Source: Parvibaculaceae bacterium
Lineage (GTDB): Bacteria; Pseudomonadota; Alphaproteobacteria; Parvibaculales; Parvibaculaceae
Length of the DNA: 64,000 nucleotides
Direction: 5' to 3'
Assembly (NCBI GenBank): GCA_019636015.1
Contig: JAHBYJ010000001.1
Location: 1,736,001 to 1,800,000 of the forward strand
The notes under the pieces are model-generated. The model was not told where the DNA came from. It searched no databases and saw only the letters and a list, made by a program, of their open reading frames with translations. Each line of letters opens with the position of its first letter. The first letter of the stretch is position 1. The position numbers and the translations under genes were made by a program. Of this stretch, positions 44,064-54,305 are shown piece by piece.

Positions 44064-45809
44064 ATGTCTCGTATCGGACTCGGAAAGAGCCTGATGGCGG
44101 GTGTCGCGTTGTCGGCAATCTCGTCGGTGGCGGCACAGGCCGTGGACTTTAATGTGCAGGGCTTCGTTCGGCAGGAACCTGCAATCAAACTGACCAACAA
44201 GGAGAACCCTTACAATCAGCAGGGCAACCTTTTCAACGGTGTCACGGTCAATCAGGATTCGACCCTGCTCGGCGGTGGCGTTACCACCACCACGCGAGGA
44301 ATCGACAGGGCCGATAACACGTTCAATCTGATGGCGACCCGCCTCGAAGTCGATTTCCAGGCGAACTTCAATACCAACTGGAGCGGTTTCGCGCGTCTGC
44401 GCGGCTACTTCCAGCCGGACGTTTTCGATAGCTACGGCGATCCGGAATTCTTCGAGACCGATCTGTGGAGCGGCGGCCGCGGCACCTTCCTCGAAACGAA
44501 TGGCCGGAATTACATGGTCGATCTTCCGGCCCTCTATGTCGACTATTCGGACGGCCCGCTCTGGCTCCGCCTCGGCAATCAGCAGATTGCATGGGGCGAA
44601 TCACTCTTCTTCCGCGTGCTCGATGTCCCGAACGGACTCGATCTTCGCCGCCACCTGCTGCTCGATCTCGTGGCGGAGGAATTCGCGGATGAGCGCGTCG
44701 CTGCCCCCGGCCTTCGCGGCTCCTATCGCGTGACGAACGACATCGAGATCGAGGCCTTCACTCAGCTTTTCAATCCCTCGATCCTCGCCAATCCGGACAC
44801 GCCCTACAATGTGATCCCGTCGCAGTTCACGATCCATCAGCAGGAAGGGTTCGACGACGCCGAAGGTGCAATGAATGTCGGCACCCGCGTTCAGGGCCAG
44901 TTCGGCAATCTGGCGCTGCAGGCCATTGCGGTGAACAGGCGCAATCCGGATGGTGTTTTCCACTGGACGGCTTCGAACGATCCGGTCCTTGCCGGCACGC
45001 CATTCTCGATGAGCAATACCGGCGTCTATTCCGCCGCCGAGTGGTTCAAATATGCAGGCATGGCGCGTCTCAACGGTCTGGCCGGTTTCAACACGGCGGT
45101 GCGCGAATTTCAGCCCGCCACCGGCGGCCTCGGCGCTGTCGAACTGCCGACTCAGCCGCTTGTCGCAGCCGAACTGGACCTCTTCTTCCAGGGGCTCGGG
45201 CCGCTCCGCGGACATATCGCACGCGTCTATCCGCGTGAGAATATCTTCGGCATCGGCGCAAATTATGTCGTCAATGCCTCCTCCGGCTCCTTCTTCGATC
45301 AGCTCGTGATCCGCAGCGAGTTCACCTACACGCCGGACAAGCATTTCACCAGTCCGGACCTCAGCCGTGCGCATATCGTCGAAGACGAATATGTCGGCTC
45401 GCTGGTGTTCGAAAAGTACCACCGCTTCTCGCAGGATTTTCCGGCCACCTTCATGGTGCTGCAATATCTGCACAAGTCGGAAAGCGACATGTTCGGCCGC
45501 CACCTTAGCGGTATGGGGGCAACCGGCGAGCGCGATAGCGGCCTGCCCACGGGCGAGAGTTCGTTCAATGCAGTCGCCTTCGCCTTCCAGCAGCCCTTCC
45601 CGAACTTGATCTGGCGGGCGGACATGTCCGTCCTCTACGATCTGAAGGGCGGCGCACTCATCCAGCCGGGTCTCAGGTGGAAGCCGAATGAAGCCTGGAC
45701 GGCGGAAGTCTTTGCCAACATCACACTCTCCGACGGTGGCAATGACGACATCATCGACACGATCCGATGGGCTGACGAACTGGCATTCCGCATTACCTAC
45801 CAGTTCTGA
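44064..45809 (+). CDS. DUF1302 family outer-membrane-type protein
   Basis: A 581-residue protein with a signal peptide (GKSLMAGVALSAISSVAAQA) and a beta-rich mature chain ending in Phe (FRITYQF), as expected for an outer-membrane barrel. DUF1302 landmarks include VDLPALYVDY, WLRLGNQQIAWGESLFFRVLDV and NPDTPYNVIP. The ATG at 44064 has GGGAGGGGAG upstream; the open frame further left only overlaps the YCF48 gene. It is the likely outer-membrane component for hydrophobic substrate passage in this module. Confidence 0.86.
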   Translation: MSRIGLGKSLMAGVALSAISSVAAQAVDFNVQGFVRQEPAIKLTNKENPYNQQGNLFNGVTVNQDSTLLGGGVTTTTRGIDRADNTFNLMATRLEVDFQANFNTNWSGFARLRGYFQPDVFDSYGDPEFFETDLWSGGRGTFLETNGRNYMVDLPALYVDYSDGPLWLRLGNQQIAWGESLFFRVLDVPNGLDLRRHLLLDLVAEEFADERVAAPGLRGSYRVTNDIEIEAFTQLFNPSILANPDTPYNVIPSQFTIHQQEGFDDAEGAMNVGTRVQGQFGNLALQAIAVNRRNPDGVFHWTASNDPVLAGTPFSMSNTGVYSAAEWFKYAGMARLNGLAGFNTAVREFQPATGGLGAVELPTQPLVAAELDLFFQGLGPLRGHIARVYPRENIFGIGANYVVNASSGSFFDQLVIRSEFTYTPDKHFTSPDLSRAHIVEDEYVGSLVFEKYHRFSQDFPATFMVLQYLHKSESDMFGRHLSGMGATGERDSGLPTGESSFNAVAFAFQQPFPNLIWRADMSVLYDLKGGALIQPGLRWKPNEAWTAEVFANITLSDGGNDDIIDTIRWADELAFRITYQF

Positions 45810-45824
45810 TCCCGGAGGCCGTCT

Positions 45825-45908
45825 CCGCCCGGAGAACCGGTGCCTTTTGCACAGCCCGCTTTCGGTTCGGCGCTGTGTATCCCCAAGGCAAGCACCGGCT
45901 CCGGGCGG
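45825..45908 (+). repeat. Extended stem-loop between the DUF1302 and second DUF1329 genes
   Basis: CCGCCCGGAG (45825-45834) pairs with CTCCGGGCGG (45899-45908), and CCGGTGC (45837-45843) with GCACCGG (45892-45898), giving 17 bp interrupted only by an AA bulge. An inner ACAGC/GCTGT (45851-45855, 45872-45876) and a CCTT/AAGG pair extend it. The 84-nt element fills most of the 140-bp gap; no T-run follows. Confidence 0.65.
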
Positions 45909-45949
45909 GACGCATCTGCAGGTGACGTCACCAACCGGCGGAGACGAGA

Positions 45950-47326
45950 GTGCATATCCGTCGCTTCACGCATGACTATTCGCGCCGCGCTTTTCTGCGG
46001 CGCCTGACGCAGGGAGCGGTCGCGCTCGGCGTTACCGCGCCTCTCTGGAAAACGCTCGCGGCTCACGGCGACGCATCCCGCGCCTATCCGGATGAATTGC
46101 TGTCGATCGAAACCTATACGAAAGGCGCAATTTCCACGGGTGGCCGCATCACGGCGGACAATGTCGATCGTGTGAAGGACCTCCTGGATCCGATCCGCTA
46201 TCGCCAGATCAAGGAGATGGGCCGGGTGCTTGAGGTGGTGGCGCCCACGACCGACGTGATGGCGCTCAGCCCCTGGGAATATCTCGAGGCTACGTTCCGC
46301 AACAAGGGCAAGGCGCGCTTCGACGGGAACGGTAATATCGTTACTGACGGCGGCGAACCCTGGATCGGCGGCAATCCATTTCCCGATCCGAAAAGCGCGC
46401 TCGAAATTTTCGCCGGCCTCACGCTGAGCTGGGGACGCCATGACATATCGGTCTACGCGACACGCGAGGAAGATCTCTCGCCCGAGGGTACGGTCGACTA
46501 CACATATGAATCGGTATGGGCGGAACTGGCGCCCGTCGGCCGTGTTTCAGTGGACCCGAAGCCTTACTGGCCTGAATTCAAGGACAAGCTTCGCTTTCAG
46601 TCTGTGGCCTTCACCTATCCGAATGCCGAGAAGGGCACCTCATTCCTGAATATCTGGCCCTATGATCAGAACGAGTTTCCGGAGCTTTACGGCTACTTGC
46701 CCGCGTTCAAGCGCATCCGGCGCTTCCCGACCAATCAGCGCTTCGAGCCGCTGATTGCGGGCTCCACCATGTATCTGTCCGATGCCTGGGCGGCGGGCGA
46801 CCCGCTCCACACCTGGGGCAACTACAAGGTCGTTCATCAGGGGCCGGCGCTCGCCGCCTTGTCCGATGGCTGGGAGGCCGGTCATTCCAATTGGCAGCAC
46901 CGCACGCATGGCGGCCCAAACGGCGTGACCTTCTGGGATACGAAGGTCCAGCTCGTCCCCGAGGCGCTCGTTGTGGAGGCAGAGCCGGTTCGTTTCGCCC
47001 GCGCGCCGGTCGGCAAAAAATGGGTGTGGTTCGATGCCCGCACGCTTCTACCGTTCGTCATGGTGTCCTTCGACCGCGCGGGCAAGGTCTTCCGCTCATT
47101 CGATGGAGCTTTCTCCCAATATAAAAGGGGAGGGGAGGCCGTCATGGACGGCGCCCATCCCTATTGGTCATGGACGCATGTCCATGCTCATAACATCCAG
47201 ACCAATCGCATCACGCGGCTCGAGCAGGTGAAGCGCATCACGGGCGGACACACCATGATGGTCAACGACCAGTCCGCCTACGACCGCTATCTGACGATGA
47301 ACGCACTCCGCCGTTTTGGCATCTGA
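45950..47326 (+). CDS. Tat-exported DUF1329 family protein, copy 2
   Basis: A 458-residue paralogue of the protein at 41628. It starts at GTG 45950 (MHIRRFTHDYSRRAFLRR), aligning with the first copy's start, and carries the same twin-arginine signal type. Shared blocks include YPDELLSIETYTKGAI, PWIGGNPFPDPKS, LPAFKRIRRFPTNQRFEPL and HPYWSWTHVHAHNIQTNR. The two copies are clearly homologous end to end but diverged, so an old duplication with separate ligands or partners is plausible. The stop lies 4 bases from the convergent sugar dehydrogenase stop. Confidence 0.87.
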   Translation: MHIRRFTHDYSRRAFLRRLTQGAVALGVTAPLWKTLAAHGDASRAYPDELLSIETYTKGAISTGGRITADNVDRVKDLLDPIRYRQIKEMGRVLEVVAPTTDVMALSPWEYLEATFRNKGKARFDGNGNIVTDGGEPWIGGNPFPDPKSALEIFAGLTLSWGRHDISVYATREEDLSPEGTVDYTYESVWAELAPVGRVSVDPKPYWPEFKDKLRFQSVAFTYPNAEKGTSFLNIWPYDQNEFPELYGYLPAFKRIRRFPTNQRFEPLIAGSTMYLSDAWAAGDPLHTWGNYKVVHQGPALAALSDGWEAGHSNWQHRTHGGPNGVTFWDTKVQLVPEALVVEAEPVRFARAPVGKKWVWFDARTLLPFVMVSFDRAGKVFRSFDGAFSQYKRGGEAVMDGAHPYWSWTHVHAHNIQTNRITRLEQVKRITGGHTMMVNDQSAYDRYLTMNALRRFGI

Positions 47327-47330
47327 TCCT

Positions 47331-48461
47331 TCACCGCGCAGGCACGACGCGCAACACGCGACCGTTCTCTCCATCCGTTACCAGATAGAGATACCCGTCG
47401 GGCCCTGTCCGCACGTCACGGATACGCTCTCCGAGCTCGGCGAACAGCATTTCCTCGCCTGCGGGCTCGCCATCCTCCATCTTCACCCGGCGTACATGCT
47501 GCGCCGCCAGCGCGCCCGCGAAGATGTCTCCCTGCCACTCCGGGAAGGCACTGCCGCGATAGATGGTCATGCCCGCCGGCGCTATGGAAGGCGTCCAGTC
47601 CACGAGCGGCTGTTCCATGCCTTCATATTCGCGGAACGGCGAAATGCGGGCGCCGGAGTAGTCAAGCCCTCTCGTGATCACCGGCCAGCCGTAATTCTTG
47701 CCCGGCTCGATAATGTTGATTTCATCGCCACCCTGCGCGCCATGCTCGTGCTCATAGACGCGGCCGCTCGCCGCATCGTAGATGAGCCCTTGCTGGTTCC
47801 GATGGCCGTAGGACCAGATTTCAGGCAGTGCACCTTCCCTGCCCACGAAGGGGTTGTCGGATAGCGCCCGCCCGTCCCGGCCGATGCGGACGATCTTGCC
47901 GAGGTGGTTGTCGAGCTTCTGTGCATATTCGCGATAGTCGAATCCGTCGCCGACGGTCAGCAGTATCGTCTCGTCCGGCAGGAAAATGAGCCGTCCGCCA
48001 TAATGGACCGGGGTGTTCTTGGCGGGTACGGCATCGAAGATCACTGCAAGGTCGGTCAGCGCCGCGCCGTCGAAGCGCGCCCGCGCCACGCGCGTGTTGT
48101 TGCTCTTTCGCGATCCATGCGCATAGGAAAGATAGACGAGGCTGTTCTCCCCGAAATTCGGATCGAGCACCACGTCGAAGAGTCCGCCCTGGCTTTCGAA
48201 ATAGACCTCAGGCACCCCCGCGACAGGCTCCTCGGCCAGGACCCCGTCGCGCAGCACGCGGATCTGCCCGGAAAGCTCGACAATCAGCATGGACCCGTCC
48301 GGCATGAAGGTCAGGCTCCAGGGATGGTCGAGGCCCTCCGCCACCGGAACGATCTCATAGGACTGACCGGCCGCCTCCTGTGCCCCCGTACGATCCGTCG
48401 CGAAGAGTGAAATCGCGAATGCCGCCGCCACCGCGCCGATCTGCCGTGCCATCTTCGTCAT
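47331..48461 (-). CDS. PQQ-dependent soluble aldose dehydrogenase-like protein (YliI/Asd family)
   Basis: A 376-residue six-bladed beta-propeller of the glucose/sorbosone dehydrogenase family with a Sec signal (AAAFAISLFATDRTGAQE). Family blocks are GLDHPWSLTFMPDGSMLIVE, ESQGGLFDVVLDP, HYGGRLIFLPD, GHRNQQGLIYD and EHGAQGGDEINIIEPGKNYGWP, the last carrying PQQ and calcium ligands. It would oxidise sugars in the periplasm with PQQ. ATG at 48461 is chosen; an ATG at 48452 would remove three residues. It interrupts the plus-strand series and does not obviously belong to the ketone island. Confidence 0.88.
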   Translation of the reverse strand: MTKMARQIGAVAAAFAISLFATDRTGAQEAAGQSYEIVPVAEGLDHPWSLTFMPDGSMLIVELSGQIRVLRDGVLAEEPVAGVPEVYFESQGGLFDVVLDPNFGENSLVYLSYAHGSRKSNNTRVARARFDGAALTDLAVIFDAVPAKNTPVHYGGRLIFLPDETILLTVGDGFDYREYAQKLDNHLGKIVRIGRDGRALSDNPFVGREGALPEIWSYGHRNQQGLIYDAASGRVYEHEHGAQGGDEINIIEPGKNYGWPVITRGLDYSGARISPFREYEGMEQPLVDWTPSIAPAGMTIYRGSAFPEWQGDIFAGALAAQHVRRVKMEDGEPAGEEMLFAELGERIRDVRTGPDGYLYLVTDGENGRVLRVVPAR

Positions 48462-48543
48462 GGGCTGTTTCCCGTCCCTTCCGGTGATATTTTATGCAAT
48501 CATATAGTGAGAATACGAACGAATGAAATTGCGAGGGATGGAA

Positions 48544-48984
48544 ATGGGCATTTTGCGCGTGGTGCTGGCCTTTCTGGCAGCGGTGGTGGTGACAACCATT
48601 CTCGGTGCCGCCTTTCATACGCAATTCGTCATCGGACGTCTTTCCGACCTCGGTATCGCCGTTTCCTTCTCCGACCGTCTTTCGACCACCTTGCACGACA
48701 TCGGCGGCATGGCGCCGATGTTCGGCATGGTCATCGCCATCGGTTTTCTTGTCGCCTTTCTCGCTGGTGCGCTTGTCTATCGGTTCGCAGGGGCGAGGCG
48801 GGAGTTGATCTATGTGGTGGCAGGTGCGGTCGCCATCGCTGTCGCGCTGAGCGCCATGGCCATGGTCTACAACATCACGCCGATAGCCGGCGCGCGCTCA
48901 TGGGCGGGATTCGTCGCGCAGATGCTGGCCGGGGCGCTTGGCGGCTACGCATTCGCCATGCTCTCCCGCGCCCGCGCAGCCTGA
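48544..48984 (+). CDS. Hypothetical four-helix membrane protein
   Basis: A 146-residue protein of four hydrophobic segments (VVLAFLAAVVVTTILGAAF, MAPMFGMVIAIGFLVAFLAG, LIYVVAGAVAIAVALSAMAM, FVAQMLAGALGGYAFAML). I recognise no named family. Three in-frame ATGs (48523, 48538, 48544) exist; 48544 has GAGGG six bases upstream. It is divergent from the sugar dehydrogenase across about 80 bases and followed by a 244-bp gap in which I see no gene. Confidence 0.7.
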   Translation: MGILRVVLAFLAAVVVTTILGAAFHTQFVIGRLSDLGIAVSFSDRLSTTLHDIGGMAPMFGMVIAIGFLVAFLAGALVYRFAGARRELIYVVAGAVAIAVALSAMAMVYNITPIAGARSWAGFVAQMLAGALGGYAFAMLSRARAA

Positions 48985-49188
48985 CGGACAGGCAATGGTC
49001 TGCCCCCGCTGGGGCAACCTGCCTTTCCCGTCGGCGGCCTGCGCGCGTGTTTTGCCCCATCGCGGATTTCTGCCGTTTCCCGTCCGATTCCAGCCGCTTC
49101 CCGGTTGCCTTGGCCCGTTAATCCGTGCAGCCTTTATCCCGGTATCGCTTGGGGGTTGAGCTTGCCGGAATGCGGCAATCCGGTCCGA

Positions 49189-49214
49189 CACCCCCGGGAC
49201 AGTCTCACCCCCGG
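49189..49214 (+). promoter_or_regulatory. Direct repeats before the TRAP transporter
   Basis: CACCCCCGG occurs at 49189-49197 and 49206-49214, 17 bases apart, ending 15 bases before the TTG start of the TRAP small subunit. Tandem repeats of this size could bind an activator, but they could also be chance in GC-rich DNA. Confidence 0.3.
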
Positions 49215-49228
49215 TGGATTGAGGAAAA

Positions 49229-49741
49229 TTGCCGAAAGCTGCGCGCGTATATGTCCGGTACGTCGAGTCGGTGAACAGGGTCGTCGGCCGGATCGTCATG
49301 TATCTGATTTTCGTGATGATCGGCGTGATGCTCTATGCATCCTTCTCGCGCACGGTCATCGGGATGCCGGTCAACTGGGCCATGGAGATGGGCCAGTTTC
49401 TCCTCGCCGCCTATTACCTTCTGGGGGGTGGCTATTCCCTGCAGATCAATGCGCATGTCCGGATGGACCTGCTCTATAGCCGCCTCACGCCGCGCAAGAT
49501 GGCCTTTACCGACACGATCACCGCCTTCTGTCTCATCTTCTATCTTTCGACACTTCTCATCGGCGGCATTTCAAGCACCGAATATGCCATCACCTACAAG
49601 CAGGTGAATTATACCTCCTGGGCGCCGCTTCTCTGGCCGATCAAATCGATCATGACATTCGGCATCTTCCTGATGCTGCTTCAGGCCATTGCCATCTTCT
49701 TCAAGGACCTCGCCCGGGTGCGCGGCGAGGAAATCGCATGA
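49229..49741 (+). CDS. TRAP transporter small permease (DctQ-like)
   Basis: A 170-residue inner-membrane protein with four hydrophobic helices (MYLIFVMIGVMLYASF, FLLAAYYLLGGGY, TAFCLIFYLSTLLIGG, SIMTFGIFLMLLQAIAIFF), the DctQ layout including the conserved VNWAMEMGQFLL start of helix 2. It begins at TTG 49229 with GAGGA upstream. Its stop overlaps the large permease ATG (ATGA). It forms the Na+/proton-driven TRAP transporter with the next two genes. Confidence 0.87.
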   Translation: MPKAARVYVRYVESVNRVVGRIVMYLIFVMIGVMLYASFSRTVIGMPVNWAMEMGQFLLAAYYLLGGGYSLQINAHVRMDLLYSRLTPRKMAFTDTITAFCLIFYLSTLLIGGISSTEYAITYKQVNYTSWAPLLWPIKSIMTFGIFLMLLQAIAIFFKDLARVRGEEIA

Positions 49742-51063
49742 GCTACGAACTCATCACGCTGCTCATGTTCTCCTCGCTGATGGTGATGCTGCTCACCGGG
49801 CAGCGTGTCTTCGGCGCCATTGGTTTCGTTGCGGCGCTGGCGGCGCTCCTGCTCTGGGGTGACCGCAATATCGAAATGCCGTTCAATGCGAGCTTTCAGG
49901 TTCTGAACTGGTATCCGCTGCTCACCCTGCCGCTCTTCATCTTCATGGGCTACATGATGGCGGAATCGGGGATCGCAAACGATCTCTACCGCATGTTCCA
50001 TGTCTGGATGGGGCGCGTGCGGGGCGGTCTGGCGCTCGGCACCATTGGCCTGATGGTCATTATCTCCGCCATGAATGGCCTCTCCGTCGCCGGCATGGCG
50101 ATCGGCGCAAGCGTGGCCCTGCCGGAACTTCTCCGTCGCGGCTATGACAAGGTGATGGTCACCGGCGTCATCCAGGCCGGCAGTTCGCTCGGCATTCTCA
50201 TTCCACCAAGCGTCGTCCTCGTGCTCTACGCCATGATCGCGCGCCAGCCGGTGCTTCAGCTCTGGCTCGCCGGCGTGCTGCCCGGCCTTCTGATGGCGGC
50301 TCTCTTCGCGATCTATATCTATGTGCGTTGCCGCCGTCATCCCGAGCTCGGCCCCGCGCTGCCGGAAGAAGAGCTTGCCGAAATCACCTGGGCCGAGAAG
50401 CTGCGTCTCCTCCGTGCGGGCATCATTCCCTTCCTCATCTTCTTCACGATGATGGGGCTCTTCCTCACCGGCGTCACGAGCCTTGTCGAAAGCTCCGCCG
50501 TAGGCGCCACGGGCGCTATCCTCGCAGCAGCTGTGAAGCGCCGTCTGACTTTCAAGGTGATCGACGACACGATGCGCCAGACGCTCGCGATCACCTGCAT
50601 GTTCATGTTCATCATTCTCGCCGCGCTGTGCTTCGGCGCGGTCTATGATGGACTGGGTGCGAAGAATGCGATCCGCGTGCTGCTGCTGGAGACATGGGAC
50701 CTGACGCCGTGGGAAATCCTCATCATGATGATGGTTTCCTTCGTCATTCTCGGCATGTTCCTCGACGACACCGCCATGCTGGTCATCGTCGCGCCGCTCT
50801 ATGTCCCGCTGGTGATCAGCCTCGGCTTCAATCCGGTCTGGTTCGGCATCCTTTATGTGATCACCTGCCAGATCGCCTATATAACGCCGCCCTTTGGATA
50901 CAATCTTTTCCTCATGCGGGCCATGGCGCCGCCCGAGATAACGCTTGTCGATATCTATCGCTCAATCGTACCGTTCGTGGGGATCATGATTTTGACCATC
51001 GTCATCGTGATGGTCTTCCCGCAGCTGACCCTCTGGTTGCCCAATCTCTATTTCGGGCGATAG
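49738..51063 (+). CDS. TRAP transporter large permease (DctM-like)
   Basis: A 441-residue polytopic transport subunit with the DctM segments TLPLFIFMGYMMAESGIANDLY, SSLGILIPPSVVLVLYAMIA and SAVGATGAILAA, and the C-terminal PPFGYNLFLMRAM. Twelve or so helices are expected. Coupled to the small subunit by a 4-base overlap, and 113 bases upstream of the binding-protein gene. Confidence 0.92.
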   Translation: MSYELITLLMFSSLMVMLLTGQRVFGAIGFVAALAALLLWGDRNIEMPFNASFQVLNWYPLLTLPLFIFMGYMMAESGIANDLYRMFHVWMGRVRGGLALGTIGLMVIISAMNGLSVAGMAIGASVALPELLRRGYDKVMVTGVIQAGSSLGILIPPSVVLVLYAMIARQPVLQLWLAGVLPGLLMAALFAIYIYVRCRRHPELGPALPEEELAEITWAEKLRLLRAGIIPFLIFFTMMGLFLTGVTSLVESSAVGATGAILAAAVKRRLTFKVIDDTMRQTLAITCMFMFIILAALCFGAVYDGLGAKNAIRVLLLETWDLTPWEILIMMMVSFVILGMFLDDTAMLVIVAPLYVPLVISLGFNPVWFGILYVITCQIAYITPPFGYNLFLMRAMAPPEITLVDIYRSIVPFVGIMILTIVIVMVFPQLTLWLPNLYFGR

Positions 51064-51176
51064 GAGGTGAGGCGGCAAGCAGTCGAGAGGCAGTACCTGT
51101 TTTCTTCGTGAGAGGGCCGGGTCTGGCATTGGGGCTGGATCGACCCGAAACCATTCAGAGAAGAAGGAGCCACCTG

Positions 51177-52244
51177 ATGAGTGACCGTCCGGTTATCAAC
51201 AAACGAGACTTTCTGAAAAAGGCCGGTCTCGGCGCCGCTGCTGTCGGTGCGTCCACCCTCGCTGCGCCGAACATCGTGCGCGCCCAGGCGCCGATCAAGT
51301 GGCGCTTGCAGACCTATGCCGGCGCTTCGCTCGCCGAGCACGTCATCAAGCCATCCATCGACGAATTCAACAAGGCCGCGAACGGCGAAATGGTGATCGA
51401 GCTCTACACCGCCGACCAGCTCGTGCCTCAAGGCGAACTATTCCGCGCTGTGCAGAACGGCACGATCGACGCTGCGCAGAGCGACGATGACTCGATGGCA
51501 GCGCCGGTCGATGTGTCGGTCTTTGGCGCTTATTTCCCCTTCGCGTCGCGCTACAGCCTCGATGTGCCGGTGCTCTGGGAATGGTATGGCCTGCGTGAAA
51601 TCTGGGAAGAAGCCTATGCTGAAGTGCCGGGTGTCACCTGGCTCAGCACGGGCTCTTGGGACCCTTGCAACTTCGTCACGACGAAGCCGATCCGCAAGCT
51701 CGATGACTTGAAGGGCCTGCGCGTCTTCACATTCCCGACGGGCGGCAAGTTCCTCGAGCGTTTCGGTGTCGTACCGGTCACGCTGCCCTGGGAAGATATC
51801 GAAGTTGCCATACAGACCAATGAACTCGATGGCGTTGCCTGGTGCGGCGCGACCGAGACCTATACAGTCGGTTGGGCGGACATCACCAAATACTATCTGA
51901 CGAACAACATCTCCGGTGCCTGGGCGGGCTCCTACATCGCCAACACCGAAAAGTGGAACGCGCTGCCCGAGCATCTGAAGACGCTCTTCAAGCTCTGCAT
52001 GGACAGCTCGCACTATTACCGCCAGCACTGGTACTGGTGGGGCGAAGCCCACTACCGCACCACGGGCGGCAAGCTCGAACTCACCACCATTCCGGAAGAG
52101 GAGTGGAAGACGGTGGAAGACGAGGCGCTCAAGTTCTGGGATGAAGTGGCGAAGCAGACCCCGCGCAACGCGAAGGTGGTCGAGATCCTCAAGAAATATG
52201 CCGATACGATGCGCAAGGCCGGTGCGCCTTATCGCTACGGCTGA
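51177..52244 (+). CDS. TRAP transporter solute-binding protein (DctP/TakP-like)
   Basis: A 355-residue periplasmic binding protein. The N-terminus NKRDFLKKAGLGAAAVGAST is a Tat-like signal with Lys-Arg instead of Arg-Arg, followed by IVRAQAPIKWRLQTYAG. The TRAP-binding segments GLRVFTFPTGGKFLERFGVVPV and ELDGVAWCGATETYTVGW are present; the Arg in the first normally contacts a carboxylate ligand, suggesting an organic acid (perhaps a keto acid) as substrate. ATG at 51177 has AAGAAGGAG upstream. A terminator follows. Confidence 0.9.
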   Translation: MSDRPVINKRDFLKKAGLGAAAVGASTLAAPNIVRAQAPIKWRLQTYAGASLAEHVIKPSIDEFNKAANGEMVIELYTADQLVPQGELFRAVQNGTIDAAQSDDDSMAAPVDVSVFGAYFPFASRYSLDVPVLWEWYGLREIWEEAYAEVPGVTWLSTGSWDPCNFVTTKPIRKLDDLKGLRVFTFPTGGKFLERFGVVPVTLPWEDIEVAIQTNELDGVAWCGATETYTVGWADITKYYLTNNISGAWAGSYIANTEKWNALPEHLKTLFKLCMDSSHYYRQHWYWWGEAHYRTTGGKLELTTIPEEEWKTVEDEALKFWDEVAKQTPRNAKVVEILKKYADTMRKAGAPYRYG

Positions 52245-52276
52245 TTTCCGCAGCGTTTCAACCGCGAAACGGGCAT

Positions 52277-52312
52277 CGGGCTCCGCCGCACGGCGGGGCC
52301 CGAACCATTTTT
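52277..52312 (+). terminator. Rho-independent terminator of the TRAP operon
   Basis: CGGGCTCCGCCG (52277-52288) pairs with CGGCGGGGCCCG (52291-52302) with a single G-U pair, followed by AACCATTTTT. It lies 33 bases after the binding-protein stop. Confidence 0.8.
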
Positions 52313-52348
52313 GGCTTCATCGCGGCTCGCCGGGCGCTCGGCTTTGCT

Positions 52349-52376
52349 TTGACAGTTAGTAAATCGACATTATCAT
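52349..52376 (+). promoter_or_regulatory. Sigma-70-type promoter of the Baeyer-Villiger monooxygenase gene
   Basis: TTGACA (52349-52354) and TATCAT (52371-52376) are separated by 16 bases, a close match to consensus, about 65 bases before the ATG. With the upstream terminator this makes the monooxygenase a separate transcription unit. Confidence 0.65.
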
Positions 52377-52440
52377 CTGGCCTAACCAACATTCACAAAA
52401 GCCGCGCCGAGAAAGCGGAACGAGACAAGAGGTGAGGAAA

Positions 52441-54249
<1,809 letters not shown>

Positions 54250-54267
54250 GGGCATAAGCGAAGCGAA

Positions 54268-54296
54268 CATATGGCCGGGATAGTCCCGGCCATATG
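54268..54296. terminator. Perfect stem-loop between convergent genes (bidirectional terminator-like)
   Basis: CATATGGCCGGGA (54268-54280) and TCCCGGCCATATG (54284-54296) are perfectly complementary around TAG. It lies between the convergent stops of the monooxygenase and the carotenoid-oxygenase-like gene. There is no long T-run, so termination strength is uncertain. Confidence 0.6.
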
Positions 54297-54305
54297 CATT
54301 TCGGA

